Below are positions 1 to 6,971 of a stretch of DNA of 17,364 nucleotides, piece after piece. Under the pieces are notes generated by a model. The model worked only from the letters and a program-made list of their open reading frames with translations. It ran no database searches and had not been told where the DNA came from. The stretch comes from Mycobacterium sp. (GTDB lineage: Bacteria; Actinomycetota; Actinomycetes; Mycobacteriales; Mycobacteriaceae), in NCBI GenBank assembly GCA_025965815.1, contig JAOPWF010000253.1:1-17364 (forward strand). The letters run 5' to 3'. Made by a program: the position numbers and the translations under genes. The stretch's first letter is position 1. Each line of letters begins with the position of its first letter.

Positions 1-539
1 TCATCGGCAAGAGCAACCTGGACGACCTACTCTCCAACCGCGAGGGCCTCAATCAGGGACTGGAGTTGATGATCGACAGCCCCGCGCTGGGCTGGGGTGT
101 TCACATCGACCGCGTCGAAATCAAGGATGTGATACTGCCCGACTCGATGAAGCGGTCGATGTCGCGCCAAGCCGAGGCCGAGCGTGAGCGACGGGCTAGG
201 GTCATCACCGCCGACGGCGAACTGCAGGCGTCCTCGAAACTCGCCCAAGCCGCCGAGGTGATGGCCGAAAGCCCGGCGGCCCTGCAGCTGCGGCTGTTGG
301 AGACCGTCGTCGAGGTCGCCGCGGAGAAGAACTCCACCCTGGTACTCCCGTTCCCGGTCGAGCTGCTCCGGTTCCTGGAACGAGCCACTCCGCAGGCATC
401 GGATCACCGGGACACGACCGCCGTGCCCACCGACACGGCGCCAGCGTCGTCGGGCCAGACGCCGAATCTGGAGCTGCCGCCGATTCCTGACGACGCCCGC
501 AGTCTGGAGACACGCAGCACGGATCGCCATACCGTTTGA
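1..539 (+). CDS. slipin/stomatin-like SPFH (band 7) protein, 5' end missing
   Basis: C-terminal ~178 residues of a membrane-associated SPFH/band-7 protein; the gene enters from outside the window and is read in the frame starting at base 3. The slipin signatures are clear: a tryptophan-glycine segment followed by VEIKDVILP, then the charged helix with QAEAERERRARVI and a DGEL turn, then a segment with AAEKNSTLVLPFPVELL matching the family's NST-(L/V)-P-F-P hallmark. Slipins oligomerise on the inner face of the membrane as scaffolds, often with an NfeD-type partner protease; no partner is visible here. The last ~55 residues are a low-complexity Pro/Thr/Ser/Asp-rich tail that ends at TGA 537-539. 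The gene converges on the ABM-fold gene with a 23-base gap. The family is secure; the cellular role is not known from the sequence. Confidence 0.9.
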   Translation, partial: IGKSNLDDLLSNREGLNQGLELMIDSPALGWGVHIDRVEIKDVILPDSMKRSMSRQAEAERERRARVITADGELQASSKLAQAAEVMAESPAALQLRLLETVVEVAAEKNSTLVLPFPVELLRFLERATPQASDHRDTTAVPTDTAPASSGQTPNLELPPIPDDARSLETRSTDRHTV

Positions 540-562
540 GCACGGCCGGAGGCCTCGGGTCG

Positions 563-856
563 TCAGTCGGCGACGTCGAACTGCTCGACCACCCTGCTTT
601 CCAGCCGCGGCGCGATCTGCCCCAGCATCAGATCCTTGAAGTGAGCGGTCTCCCGGTGCGCCGCGACCGCGTCTGGTGACACAAAGCGCTCGAGCAGGAC
701 GTACGTCCGCGGATCGTCGAGCTGTCGATACGCGGCGAACGAGACGACGCCGGGCTCGGCGCGGGACGCCTCAATGAGCTTCGGCAGAACGGCAAGCACC
801 TCGTCCTCCTTGCCGGCGGCCATCGTATGGCGGGCGATCACTTGCAGCTTTGTCAA
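563..856 (-). CDS. ABM-fold (antibiotic biosynthesis monooxygenase-like) protein
   Basis: A 97-residue protein of the dimeric alpha+beta barrel ABM superfamily, which includes cofactor-free quinol monooxygenases of the YgiN type. Visible family features are the first strand (TKLQVIARHT), the helix around KEDEVLAVLPKLIEASRAEPG, a YRQLDDPRTYVLLERF strand pair and the closing helix with AHRETAHFKDL. I chose the TTG at 856 because an AGGGAG ribosome-binding site lies 6 bases upstream and the resulting length is typical for the family; a longer reading to 919 would add an unusual Arg-rich leader. Substrates of such proteins cannot be read from sequence. It is transcribed convergently with the slipin gene. 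Confidence 0.83.
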   Translation of the reverse strand: MTKLQVIARHTMAAGKEDEVLAVLPKLIEASRAEPGVVSFAAYRQLDDPRTYVLLERFVSPDAVAAHRETAHFKDLMLGQIAPRLESRVVEQFDVAD

Positions 857-1444
857 TGTCGTCTCCCTGCCCTTGCGCCGCCCCATGCGGCAACAAAGAT
901 CCCATTTACGCCCCGTCACTGATAATCATCGGCGTGCCGGCGTTCGCGTATCACACCGTCGCAAGTACGATACGTGGCCCTCGCATGATTAATTGAAAAG
1001 AAAACTGTTTCCTGTCGCGGAATACCGGATCAGGAAGTGTGGCGGTGAACTCCTCGGCAAGCAGCAGTTCGTGGCGTTCCACCTCCGCCCACTGGTCCGA
1101 CCGAGGTCGGCGTTCAGCTGCGCCGGCGTCTCTATATGGCACTGGGCGGGCGCGATCTGCACCACATGTCCTCCCAGAGTGTGGGTTTCGCCAGTTGTCG
1201 GCCCTTCGGCAGGTGGCCGTCCGACTGACCACGAACGACGTATGTCTGGCGGGAATCGAACATCATCGTCGGCGTCGAGTCCTCGCCCACGCAAGTTTGT
1301 TGATACTGCAATTAGCCGAGGTCGGCAATTCCGCGAAGCGCACCATCGAAGAGAAATTAAGTGCCGCATCCTTTGGCCGAGCGTAAACTCTCCCGGCAGT
1401 TGCATAGCGACCGTTTTATGTCTGGTGCTGAGGGGGTCAGCGTC
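857..1444. other. long non-coding stretch upstream of the LuxR gene
   Basis: No gene is supported in these ~590 bases. Open frames exist on both strands between about 990 and 1400, but none has a ribosome-binding site, a recognisable domain or a consistent frame. There are two AT-rich pockets unlike the surroundings, at about 975-1012 (near TGATTAATTGAAAAG) and about 1297-1360, the latter next to the regulator gene and a plausible promoter zone. The centre has coding-like composition in more than one frame and may be a decayed gene. The 5' end must carry the promoter of the ABM gene. Confidence 0.5.
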
Positions 1445-4072
1445 GTGTCGGGATGGCCGTTCGTTGCCCGCGATGAAGAAATACGCATGGCCATGGCGTC
1501 CCTGGAATTCGGCAGTGAGTGTCGAGGGGTTGCACTAGTCGGCGAAGCGGGAGTCGGCAAGACAACGCTGGCCCGGGCTCTCGCCGATTCTCTCGCATCG
1601 GATGAAGTCACCGCGCGGTTCGTTTGGGGAACGCAGACAGGACAAGCGGTGCCGCTCGGGGCCTTCCACCGGTCGCTGCATGTAGACGATCCGCACGAGC
1701 CGGCCGTGATGCTGGCCGCCGCGCACCGGGCACTAGTACAGGAGAAGAACCTGGTCCTGCTCGTTGACGATGCCCAATGGCTGGATCCGTTGTCGGCACT
1801 ATTGCTCGAGCAGCTCGCGGTCAGTGGCACTATTCGAATAGTCACCACCATCCGAGCCGGCGAACCCGTCCCCGATGCGGTGACCGCGCTGTGGAAAGAG
1901 CGCTACCTGTCCCGGCTGGACATCGCCCCGTTCACTCGCGCACAAACCGGAGAGCTGGTGGCCGCCGCGCTCGACGGTGCCGTCGACGACGAGGTAGCCG
2001 ACCACCTCCATGACCTCGCTTCGGGAAGTCCGCTTGTGCTGAGGGGTCTGCTGAACGCCGCGATTGAGAACTCAGCGCTTGTCGAGCGAGCCGGAATGTG
2101 GCGTCTACAGGGCCCGCTGCGTGTGGGCGCCGACCTGAACGATCTACTCATTGCTCGCTTGGAGGCAATGCCGCCCGACGAGCTGGAGGTCGTTGAAATC
2201 ATCGCCGCTGCAGAGGTCCTGGACTGGGACATACTGCGCGCCCTCTGCAGCACCGCGTCGGTCGCGCGGGCGGAACGCCGCGGCGCCATTCAGTTCCTGG
2301 CCGATGGTTCGCACACCGTGGTGCGGCTTGGCCACCCGATCCTGGGCGAGGTGGCCCTGAGGCGCAGCGGTACTGCGCGCTCACGCCAGCTCAACGGTCT
2401 GCTGGCCGAGCAGACGACGAAGTTCCTGCAGGCGCGGGTGTGTGATGTCACAGGGGCCGATGCGCGCAAGCAGATACAACTGGCGCAGTTCATGATGCGC
2501 AGCGACATGCCACCGGATCTGGATGGCATCATCCAAGCGGCGGCGAGCGCTGTGACGATGTCGAATCTCGTGCTCGGCGAACAACTCGCACGTTTCGCCT
2601 TCGACCGCGGCGCTGGCCTGCCCGCGGTGGTCATACTCGCCGACGCGATCAGCTGGCAGGGGAGGGGCGAGGAGGCGGAGGCGCTGCTGGATTCCTTCGA
2701 TCCCGACGGTCTGGACGAGTTGATGACCGTGCGGTGGGGCAGCCTGCGCGCCGCAAATCTGTTCTGGGGGTGCGGACAACTCGATGCGGCGCGGGCAGTG
2801 CTTGCCACCGTGCGCCACCGTGTGAGTGCGGAGGAGATGCTCGGCCCGGTCACGGCGATGGAGGTGTCGTTCGCGTTCTTCGCCAACGACCTGCCTACAG
2901 CAATCACCACCGGATTGGACGCTTGCGCAACGGACATGATGCCGATGGCCACGGTATGGGCCACCATGGCAACGGCTTCGGCGCTGGCCCTTTCGGGACG
3001 GTTCGCAGAGGCCAGGTCCGTCGCGGAACGCGGGGCCGGCGCCGCGCAGCAGTGCGAATCGGGGCCGCAACGGTTTGCGATCGGACTGGGCGAGATCCTC
3101 GCGCTGACCGCGGCCGGCGACCTGGCCGAAGCGGACCGGGTCTGCGCGCGATACTCCGCGATGACGGGCGGGGCCGGCCAGGCCGAGGCCATTGTCGGAG
3201 CGCTGATCGGCCGGCTGGAGCTCGCGCGGGGACGACAGACCGTGGCGTGCGAAGCGTTACGGAGATCGCTGTCGGCGATGTCGCAGGCATTCCCCGCGGG
3301 CTGGGTGATGCTCGTCGCAGCCTGGTCCGCTCAGGCCGAGGCGGCGTGCGGCAACGCGGAGGCCGCCGCGATCTCACTGACCAAAGCCGAGGAAGCCGCG
3401 GGCCCGCAGGTAGCCGTGTTCATGCCGGAACTCGAATTGGCGCGCGCCTGGGAGCGAGCGTCGGTCGGTGAGACCACGGCCGCGCGTACTCACGCGGAGC
3501 GTGCCGCCCTCGCGGCCCGCCGTGGTCGCATGTCGGCGGTCGAAATGATCGCATTGCACACCGGTGTCCGCTTCGGCGACCGCTCCAACGCAGCGAGGCT
3601 GCAAGCACTCGCGCACCGCCTGGACGGTCCCCTCGGCGCGGCCATCGCCGAGCATGCCCGGGGGCTGGCCGACCATGACGGCGACCGTCTTGACGCGGCC
3701 GCGCAACAATTCCAGGCCATCGGGGCGATGGCGATGGCAGCGGACGCGTCCGCGCAGGCAGCCCGCGAATATGCTCGCTCCGGTTCGCGCGTCAAAGAAC
3801 TGGAATGCGCACTGCGGGCACACTGGCTGGCCAGCCAGTACGGCCTGTGCACACCGGCCACCACGTCGATCGCGAGCCCGCTGCCCATCACTGATCGTGA
3901 ACGAGAGATCGCCACGCTGGTGGCGGGAGGTCTGTCCAACCGCCAGATCGGCGAACGACTCTGCCTGTCCATCCGCACCGTCGAAGGGCACCTTTACCGC
4001 ATCTTCGCCAAGCTCGGCATCGACTACCGCGAGGAACTCGCCCATCTCATGCGGGTGAGCGCAGCCAATTAG
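1445..4072 (+). CDS. large ATP-binding LuxR-family (LAL/MalT-like STAND) transcriptional regulator
   Basis: About 875 residues. Order of parts (numbered from the chosen start): an N-terminal P-loop ATPase with Walker A GEAGVGKT at 33-40 and Walker B LVLLVDD at 103-109, followed by AQWLD, typical of MalT/LAL STAND ATPases; a long Ala-rich helical region resembling TPR-type sensor repeats; and a C-terminal LuxR helix-turn-helix at ~813-870 (TDREREIATLVAGG, SNRQIGERL, then SIRTVEGHLYRIFAKLG). Such proteins are ATP-dependent, ligand-switched DNA-binding activators. GTG 1445 is preferred because AGGGGG lies 8 bases upstream; ATG 1418 (884 aa) and GTG 1361 (903 aa) are in-frame alternatives without a good site. 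It is followed 96 bases later by a SnoaL-like gene on the same strand, a possible target or operon partner. The inducer is unknown. Confidence 0.92.
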   Translation: MSGWPFVARDEEIRMAMASLEFGSECRGVALVGEAGVGKTTLARALADSLASDEVTARFVWGTQTGQAVPLGAFHRSLHVDDPHEPAVMLAAAHRALVQEKNLVLLVDDAQWLDPLSALLLEQLAVSGTIRIVTTIRAGEPVPDAVTALWKERYLSRLDIAPFTRAQTGELVAAALDGAVDDEVADHLHDLASGSPLVLRGLLNAAIENSALVERAGMWRLQGPLRVGADLNDLLIARLEAMPPDELEVVEIIAAAEVLDWDILRALCSTASVARAERRGAIQFLADGSHTVVRLGHPILGEVALRRSGTARSRQLNGLLAEQTTKFLQARVCDVTGADARKQIQLAQFMMRSDMPPDLDGIIQAAASAVTMSNLVLGEQLARFAFDRGAGLPAVVILADAISWQGRGEEAEALLDSFDPDGLDELMTVRWGSLRAANLFWGCGQLDAARAVLATVRHRVSAEEMLGPVTAMEVSFAFFANDLPTAITTGLDACATDMMPMATVWATMATASALALSGRFAEARSVAERGAGAAQQCESGPQRFAIGLGEILALTAAGDLAEADRVCARYSAMTGGAGQAEAIVGALIGRLELARGRQTVACEALRRSLSAMSQAFPAGWVMLVAAWSAQAEAACGNAEAAAISLTKAEEAAGPQVAVFMPELELARAWERASVGETTAARTHAERAALAARRGRMSAVEMIALHTGVRFGDRSNAARLQALAHRLDGPLGAAIAEHARGLADHDGDRLDAAAQQFQAIGAMAMAADASAQAAREYARSGSRVKELECALRAHWLASQYGLCTPATTSIASPLPITDREREIATLVAGGLSNRQIGERLCLSIRTVEGHLYRIFAKLGIDYREELAHLMRVSAAN

Positions 4073-4100
4073 GCCGACAGTCGGCTGGGAACCGAATTTA

Positions 4101-4116
4101 GAGTGGCCGACCACTC
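4101..4116 (+). terminator. hairpin between LuxR and SnoaL-like genes
   Basis: Perfect 6-base-pair stem GAGTGG / CCACTC with a CCGA tetraloop, 28 bases after the LuxR stop. A smaller hairpin (GCCGA-CAG-TCGGC, 4073-4085) sits immediately after that stop. There is no U-tract, so it may be a weak mycobacterial-type terminator or an operator-like inverted repeat in front of the next gene. Confidence 0.4.
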
Positions 4117-4168
4117 GTGACCTCCGTGAGCAAAAGCGAGACGCTGAAGCGACACGGAAGGAGTAATG

Positions 4169-4570
4169 ATGTCACGAGAGCAGAACATCGAGACCACGAA
4201 GAGGGGCTACGCCGCGTATGCGGCGGGGGACGCCGAAGCCGCTTTGAGCGCGTTCGACGACAACGTCGAATGGACGACGCCGGGGAACAGCACGATGAGT
4301 GGCACGTATCACGGCAAAGGCGAACTCAGCCAGATGCTCATGAAGCTGGCCGAGAAGTCCGCGAAAGTAGCGCTCAACTCCGTAATCGGCGACGGCGATG
4401 TCGTCGTCGCCTTCACCCAGGTCACCGTGGGTGGTGAAACCGCAGACGAAGCCGACGTATTCATGTTCCGCGACGGCAGGATCGTCAAGGCCCAGACCTT
4501 CGGGGACACCGCCCTTCAGGAACGGGTGTGGGGCACGAAAGCGGAGCACTCCGCCGGCCTGAACGCCTAG
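4169..4570 (+). CDS. SnoaL-like/NTF2-fold protein
   Basis: A 133-residue single-domain protein of the NTF2/SnoaL superfamily (polyketide cyclases, ketosteroid-isomerase-like proteins). It has the diagnostic N-terminal helix followed by AYAAGDAEAALSAFDDNVEW, then a GTYHGKGEL segment and the C-terminal strands with ADVFMFRDGRIVKAQTF. These proteins form small cone-shaped pockets that bind or isomerise hydrophobic ligands, but many have no known reaction. Tandem ATGs occur at 4166 and 4169; the second is chosen because AAGGAG (4158-4163) is 5 bases from it and only 2 bases from the first. It follows the LuxR gene on the same strand and ends just before a strong hairpin. Confidence 0.88.
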   Translation: MSREQNIETTKRGYAAYAAGDAEAALSAFDDNVEWTTPGNSTMSGTYHGKGELSQMLMKLAEKSAKVALNSVIGDGDVVVAFTQVTVGGETADEADVFMFRDGRIVKAQTFGDTALQERVWGTKAEHSAGLNA

Positions 4571-4574
4571 CCAA

Positions 4575-4605
4575 AGGAGGGGCCGCCCGGGTGGGTGCCC
4601 CTCCT
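4575..4605. terminator. bidirectional terminator hairpin between convergent genes
   Basis: Perfect 9-base-pair stem, AGGAGGGGC (4575-4583) with GCCCCTCCT (4597-4605) and a 13-base loop. It lies between the stop of the SnoaL-like gene and the stop of the minus-strand secreted-protein gene. Read on the minus strand the stem is followed by TTT, so it suits that gene best. Its left arm with flanking bases (AAAGGAGGGGC) recurs at 6746-6756 in the decayed copy of this locus. Confidence 0.75.
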
Positions 4606-4618
4606 GTGGTGGGTGGTG

Positions 4619-4933
4619 TTACTTGACGTCGACGTAGACGGTTTTGTCGGTGATGGTGGTGATGAGGTCGGTGCCTGCGCCGGGGGCGCGGGAGTCGGTG
4701 CGAGAGTAGGCGTGGCCGGGTCGGACGGCGACGACGGTGGACTGGTCCAGTGGGGCGGTGCCGAGTTTGTTGACGACCACGTTGTAGCCCTGGGCTTGCA
4801 GGGAGTTGATGGTGTCTTGGGCGTTGCCGGGGCCGGTGGGGGCGGCTTGGGCGGGGGTGGCCAGTCCGAGGATCGTTGCGGTGAGGCCGCTCGCGATGAG
4901 GGTGGCAAATCCGAACTTCTTGGTGGTGTTCAT
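4619..4933 (-). CDS. small secreted protein with Sec signal peptide
   Basis: 104 residues. The N-terminus is a classic Sec signal: a basic start (MNTTKK), a hydrophobic stretch to about residue 25 and a cleavage-type TPAQA site near 30, leaving a ~73-residue mature protein. The mature part (start AQDTINSLQAQGYNVVVNK, then RPGHAYSRTDSRAPGAGT and a final ITDKTVYVDVK strand) has the alpha-beta look of a single PASTA-like domain and matches small exported mycobacterial proteins of unknown function that I know only as hypothetical. GAAGG lies 10 bases before the ATG. It converges on the SnoaL-like gene across a strong hairpin. A collapsed second copy of this locus lies at 6746-6861. I cannot assign a function. 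Confidence 0.87.
   Translation of the reverse strand: MNTTKKFGFATLIASGLTATILGLATPAQAAPTGPGNAQDTINSLQAQGYNVVVNKLGTAPLDQSTVVAVRPGHAYSRTDSRAPGAGTDLITTITDKTVYVDVK
4671..4725. repeat. segment of the secreted-protein gene repeated at 6761-6815
   Basis: 55 bases inside the secreted-protein gene recur at 6761-6815 in the same orientation with 51 of 55 identical by eye. In the gene's own frame this is RPGHAYSRTDSRAPGAGT here and RPGQPYSRTHSRAPGAGT in the copy. Confidence 0.85.
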
Positions 4934-5305
4934 TGCCGTGGTGCCTTCTTCGTTTGGTTCTGGTCGGGACCGTGGTCGGTGGCCTAGACGCTCATCAACC
5001 GGTTTGTTGGGGTTCTTTCTTGCCGGTCTGGTGGCTTGAACGGGGAGGTCAGGAGTTTAATTCCGGTGGCAGGAAGTTATCGGCTGTTGGCAGTAATGCA
5101 CCGATATCAACTGCGGAATGCGGACGAATTGCTTCGCTGAACTAGTCAGATTGCGATGGTCGAGACCAGCGCTGAATCTGTCGGTGGCAAAGCTCGCAGC
5201 CGCAACGGCGGTATCAGGCGATACGGTCCTGGCGTCCCACCTGAATGCTGCGGACTGCGTGATTTCGGGCACAGCCAATAGGCGGGTGCGGATAATCTTC
5301 CGGTC
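4934..5305. other. intergenic region between secreted-protein gene and PAS-ANTAR frame
   Basis: No gene is supported in these ~370 bases. The region contains the upstream sequence of the minus-strand secreted-protein gene (to about 5060) and then a 50-base element (5114-5163) that recurs almost unchanged upstream of the LLM oxidoreductase gene. A short plus-strand frame opens at ATG 5118 within that element, but it has no ribosome-binding site and no recognisable domain. Confidence 0.5.
5114..5163. repeat. 50-base dispersed element, first copy
   Basis: Begins CGGAATGCGGACGAATTGCT and matches 6812-6861 at 47 of 50 positions (differences at 5136, 5146 and 5154). After 21 unrelated bases an octamer TGGCAAAG (5185-5192) recurs at exactly the same spacing in the second copy (6883-6890). 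It lies about 140 bases before the PAS-ANTAR frame and about 180-230 bases upstream of the divergent secreted-protein gene. Confidence 0.88.
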
Positions 5306-6040
5306 GTGGCAGACGATCATTCGAATGTCGGGGACGGGGTGCCTATCGAGATGGACCTGGCCGGCACCTCCCCATTACACGCCGGGTGGTATCGCTTTTA
5401 CTTCGCCGATGAACGCTGGGAATGGTCCACGCAGGTAGCGCAGATCCACGGATACGAGCCGGGATCGGTCACGCCCACCACCGAGCTGGTGTTGTCGCAT
5501 AAGCATCCAGACGATTAAGCCAAGATCGTCGCGACACTCAAGCAGGTGCGCCGCACGCACCAGCCGATCAGTACCCGGCATCGCATCATCGACACCAAAG
5601 GACGCACACACGACGTGGTCGTGGTCAGTGAGCGCCTGCAGGATGACGCCGGAGAGGTGGTCGGCACCCACGGCTTCTACGTTGATGTGACGCCGTCCAA
5701 ACGAGCCCGGCAGGCGTCCGAACGGGCGCGCGAGCAGATGGTCAGCGCCGCGGTGGCGGAGATCGCTGACAACCGGGGCCCGATCGAGCAGGCCAAGGGC
5801 ATGCTGATGCTCATCTATGGGGTCGACGCCGAGAACGCGTTCGAGCTTCTCAAGTGGCGGTCGCAGGAAGCAAACGTCAAACTGCGCCTAATTGCCGAGC
5901 AGTTGACCGCTGAATTCCTGGCGGTGAGCCAAGGACAGGGCCTGCCGCCACGGACGAACTATGACCAGGTGCTGCTGACCGCGCACCTCCGGATCGCCGT
6001 CGACGACGGTGACGAGGCGGTCTCCGGCGCCGCCTCGTAA
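5306..6040 (+). pseudogene. PAS-ANTAR regulator interrupted by an in-frame TAA
   Basis: A single continuous frame of 244 codons encodes a PAS sensor followed by an ANTAR RNA-binding domain, but codon 71 is TAA (5516-5518). Before it the PAS domain reads WYRFYFADERWEWS then IHGYEPGSVTPTTELVLSHKHPDD; after the stop the frame resumes with AKIVATLKQVRRTHQP and continues through the rest of PAS to the ANTAR motif (GPIEQAKGMLM, AFELLKWRSQEANVKLRLIAEQL). No base is inserted or lost, so this is a clean nonsense change. PAS-ANTAR proteins bind paired hairpins in leader RNAs to prevent termination. The PAS would be cut in two; the ANTAR part could only be made by reinitiation, for example at GTG 5546, or by readthrough. 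The start is uncertain: GTG 5306, GTG 5339 or ATG 5351, none with a strong ribosome-binding site. Confidence 0.82.
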
Positions 6041-6074
6041 CTCCGGTCGTCGAGCAAACACGCTGGTGCGCCAC

Positions 6075-6080
6075 TATGCT
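6075..6080 (+). promoter_or_regulatory. possible -10 box upstream of the 89-residue unknown gene
   Basis: TATGCT fits the mycobacterial TANNNT -10 pattern, but no good -35 hexamer is seen 16-18 bases upstream. If used, it would give a leader of about 170 bases before ATG 6256. Confidence 0.25.
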
Positions 6081-6255
6081 CAGCACAAGCGAATCTGTCG
6101 CGGTCGTCTAGACGCAGGCGCAAAGGTCCTCGGCGTCCGCCCCGCGGGTCCCGATCTGTTCACTTCGTCGCCGCCTTGACCACCGCTTGTCAGGCGCCTT
6201 CGACACCGATTGTCACCCACACGCAACCCCACTCGGCTGCAAGAAGCGAGCTTTC

Positions 6256-6525
6256 ATGGATTGGTTTGACCGCCACATACTGCAGTACGTGCTGTTGTGG
6301 GCGCCCTCCGGGGAAATGTACGACGAGGACGTCTTTCCGGAGTTCGGCATGGGCGTGGAGCAACTGAACGAGCGGTTCACCCGGATCGTCGCGAAGCTGG
6401 CGTCGTGCGACGACGACCTCGACGCCGTCGATCGTGATCTGCTGTCCCGGGCACGTCGCCATCAACTGTTCGGGCTTACTGCGCCGGAGGCAGACCCGCA
6501 GACCAACGACGACCTGAGGCGCTGA
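6256..6525 (+). CDS. conserved-looking 89-residue protein of unknown function
   Basis: I do not recognise this family. The frame runs from ATG 6256 to TGA 6525 and begins MDWFDRHILQYVLLWAPSGE; an acidic aromatic segment (MYDEDVFPEFGMG) is followed by a helical stretch (VEQLNERFTRIVAKL) and a charged C-terminal half ending TNDDLRR. There is no signal peptide and no membrane segment; the protein looks cytosolic, acidic and mostly helical. ATG 6256 is preferred over the GTG/ATG further upstream because the extension (6187-6255) is Cys/His-rich and not protein-like, though the ribosome-binding site is weak (AAGAAG). It follows the broken PAS-ANTAR gene on the same strand by 215 bases. Codon usage looks normal for a high-GC actinobacterium, so I judge it real. 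Confidence 0.65.
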   Translation: MDWFDRHILQYVLLWAPSGEMYDEDVFPEFGMGVEQLNERFTRIVAKLASCDDDLDAVDRDLLSRARRHQLFGLTAPEADPQTNDDLRR

Positions 6526-6971
6526 CGGCGAGCAACCCGCACTACCGCAGTAAGCCCGGGCGTCGGCGGCCAAGCCGGAGAGCGGATCCGTCAGCCCCGG
6601 CACTCCCCGACACCGCCGTCTTGGGCGACGAGATGTCCACGCACGCATGCAAGACACTCACGTCGCGATGGTGTCCCACCGCGACGAAGTCACCGCGTTG
6701 ATCCAGTCGGCGGTCGACGCACAGTCGGGCCTGACGGCTCAACGTAAAGGAGGGGCGCCCGTGCCTGCGCCGGGGGCGCGGGAGTGGGTGCGAGAGTAGG
6801 GCTGGCCAGGTCGGAATGCGGACGAATTGCTTCACTGAACTAGCCAGATTGGGATGGTCGAACCTCGGCGACACGCGACCGATGGCAAAGTCGCTTTACC
6901 CGGCCGCATGGCCGCAGCCGCCCGCAAGGATGCTGGTGTCGGTGGTTCCTTCCTCGAGGAGTGTGAGAGTG
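6526..6971. other. intergenic region holding a collapsed duplicate
   Basis: About 450 bases without an intact gene. Bases 6746-6861 are a shrunken copy of the secreted-protein locus. Before it, a 50-codon plus-strand frame at 6647-6799 begins MQDTHVAMVSHRDEVTALIQ, which looks protein-like, but its last third runs into the duplicate, so it may be the end of a decayed gene rather than a real peptide. Bases 6862-6971 carry the leader of the LLM gene. Confidence 0.55.
6746..6861. repeat. decayed, internally deleted copy of the secreted-protein locus (4573-5163)
   Basis: Three blocks match the secreted-protein locus in the same order and orientation: AAAGGAGGGGC (6746-6756 = 4573-4583), 6761-6815 = 4671-4725 (51/55), and 6812-6861 = 5114-5163 (47/50). 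The 591-base original is reduced to 116 bases by two losses of about 83 and 392 bases; the second junction falls on a shared CGGA. What remains of the gene is about 18 codons on the minus strand, reading RPGQPYSRTHSRAPGAGT. Confidence 0.85.

Noticed and set aside
2290..3192. 300-codon minus-strand frame inside the LuxR gene
   Set aside because: Antisense to the regulator's helical region, Ser/Ala/Arg-rich, with no ribosome-binding site or recognisable motif.
5118..5438. Plus-strand frame beginning MRTNCF, with a counterpart at 6816
   Set aside because: Both frames start inside the 50-base repeat, and the similarity ends with it. Neither has a ribosome-binding site; both run into the real downstream genes in other or extended frames.
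6080..6255. ANTAR-target double hairpin in the leader of the 89-residue gene
   Set aside because: Several GC-rich stems are possible, but I could not find two adjacent stems with the expected hexanucleotide loops by eye.
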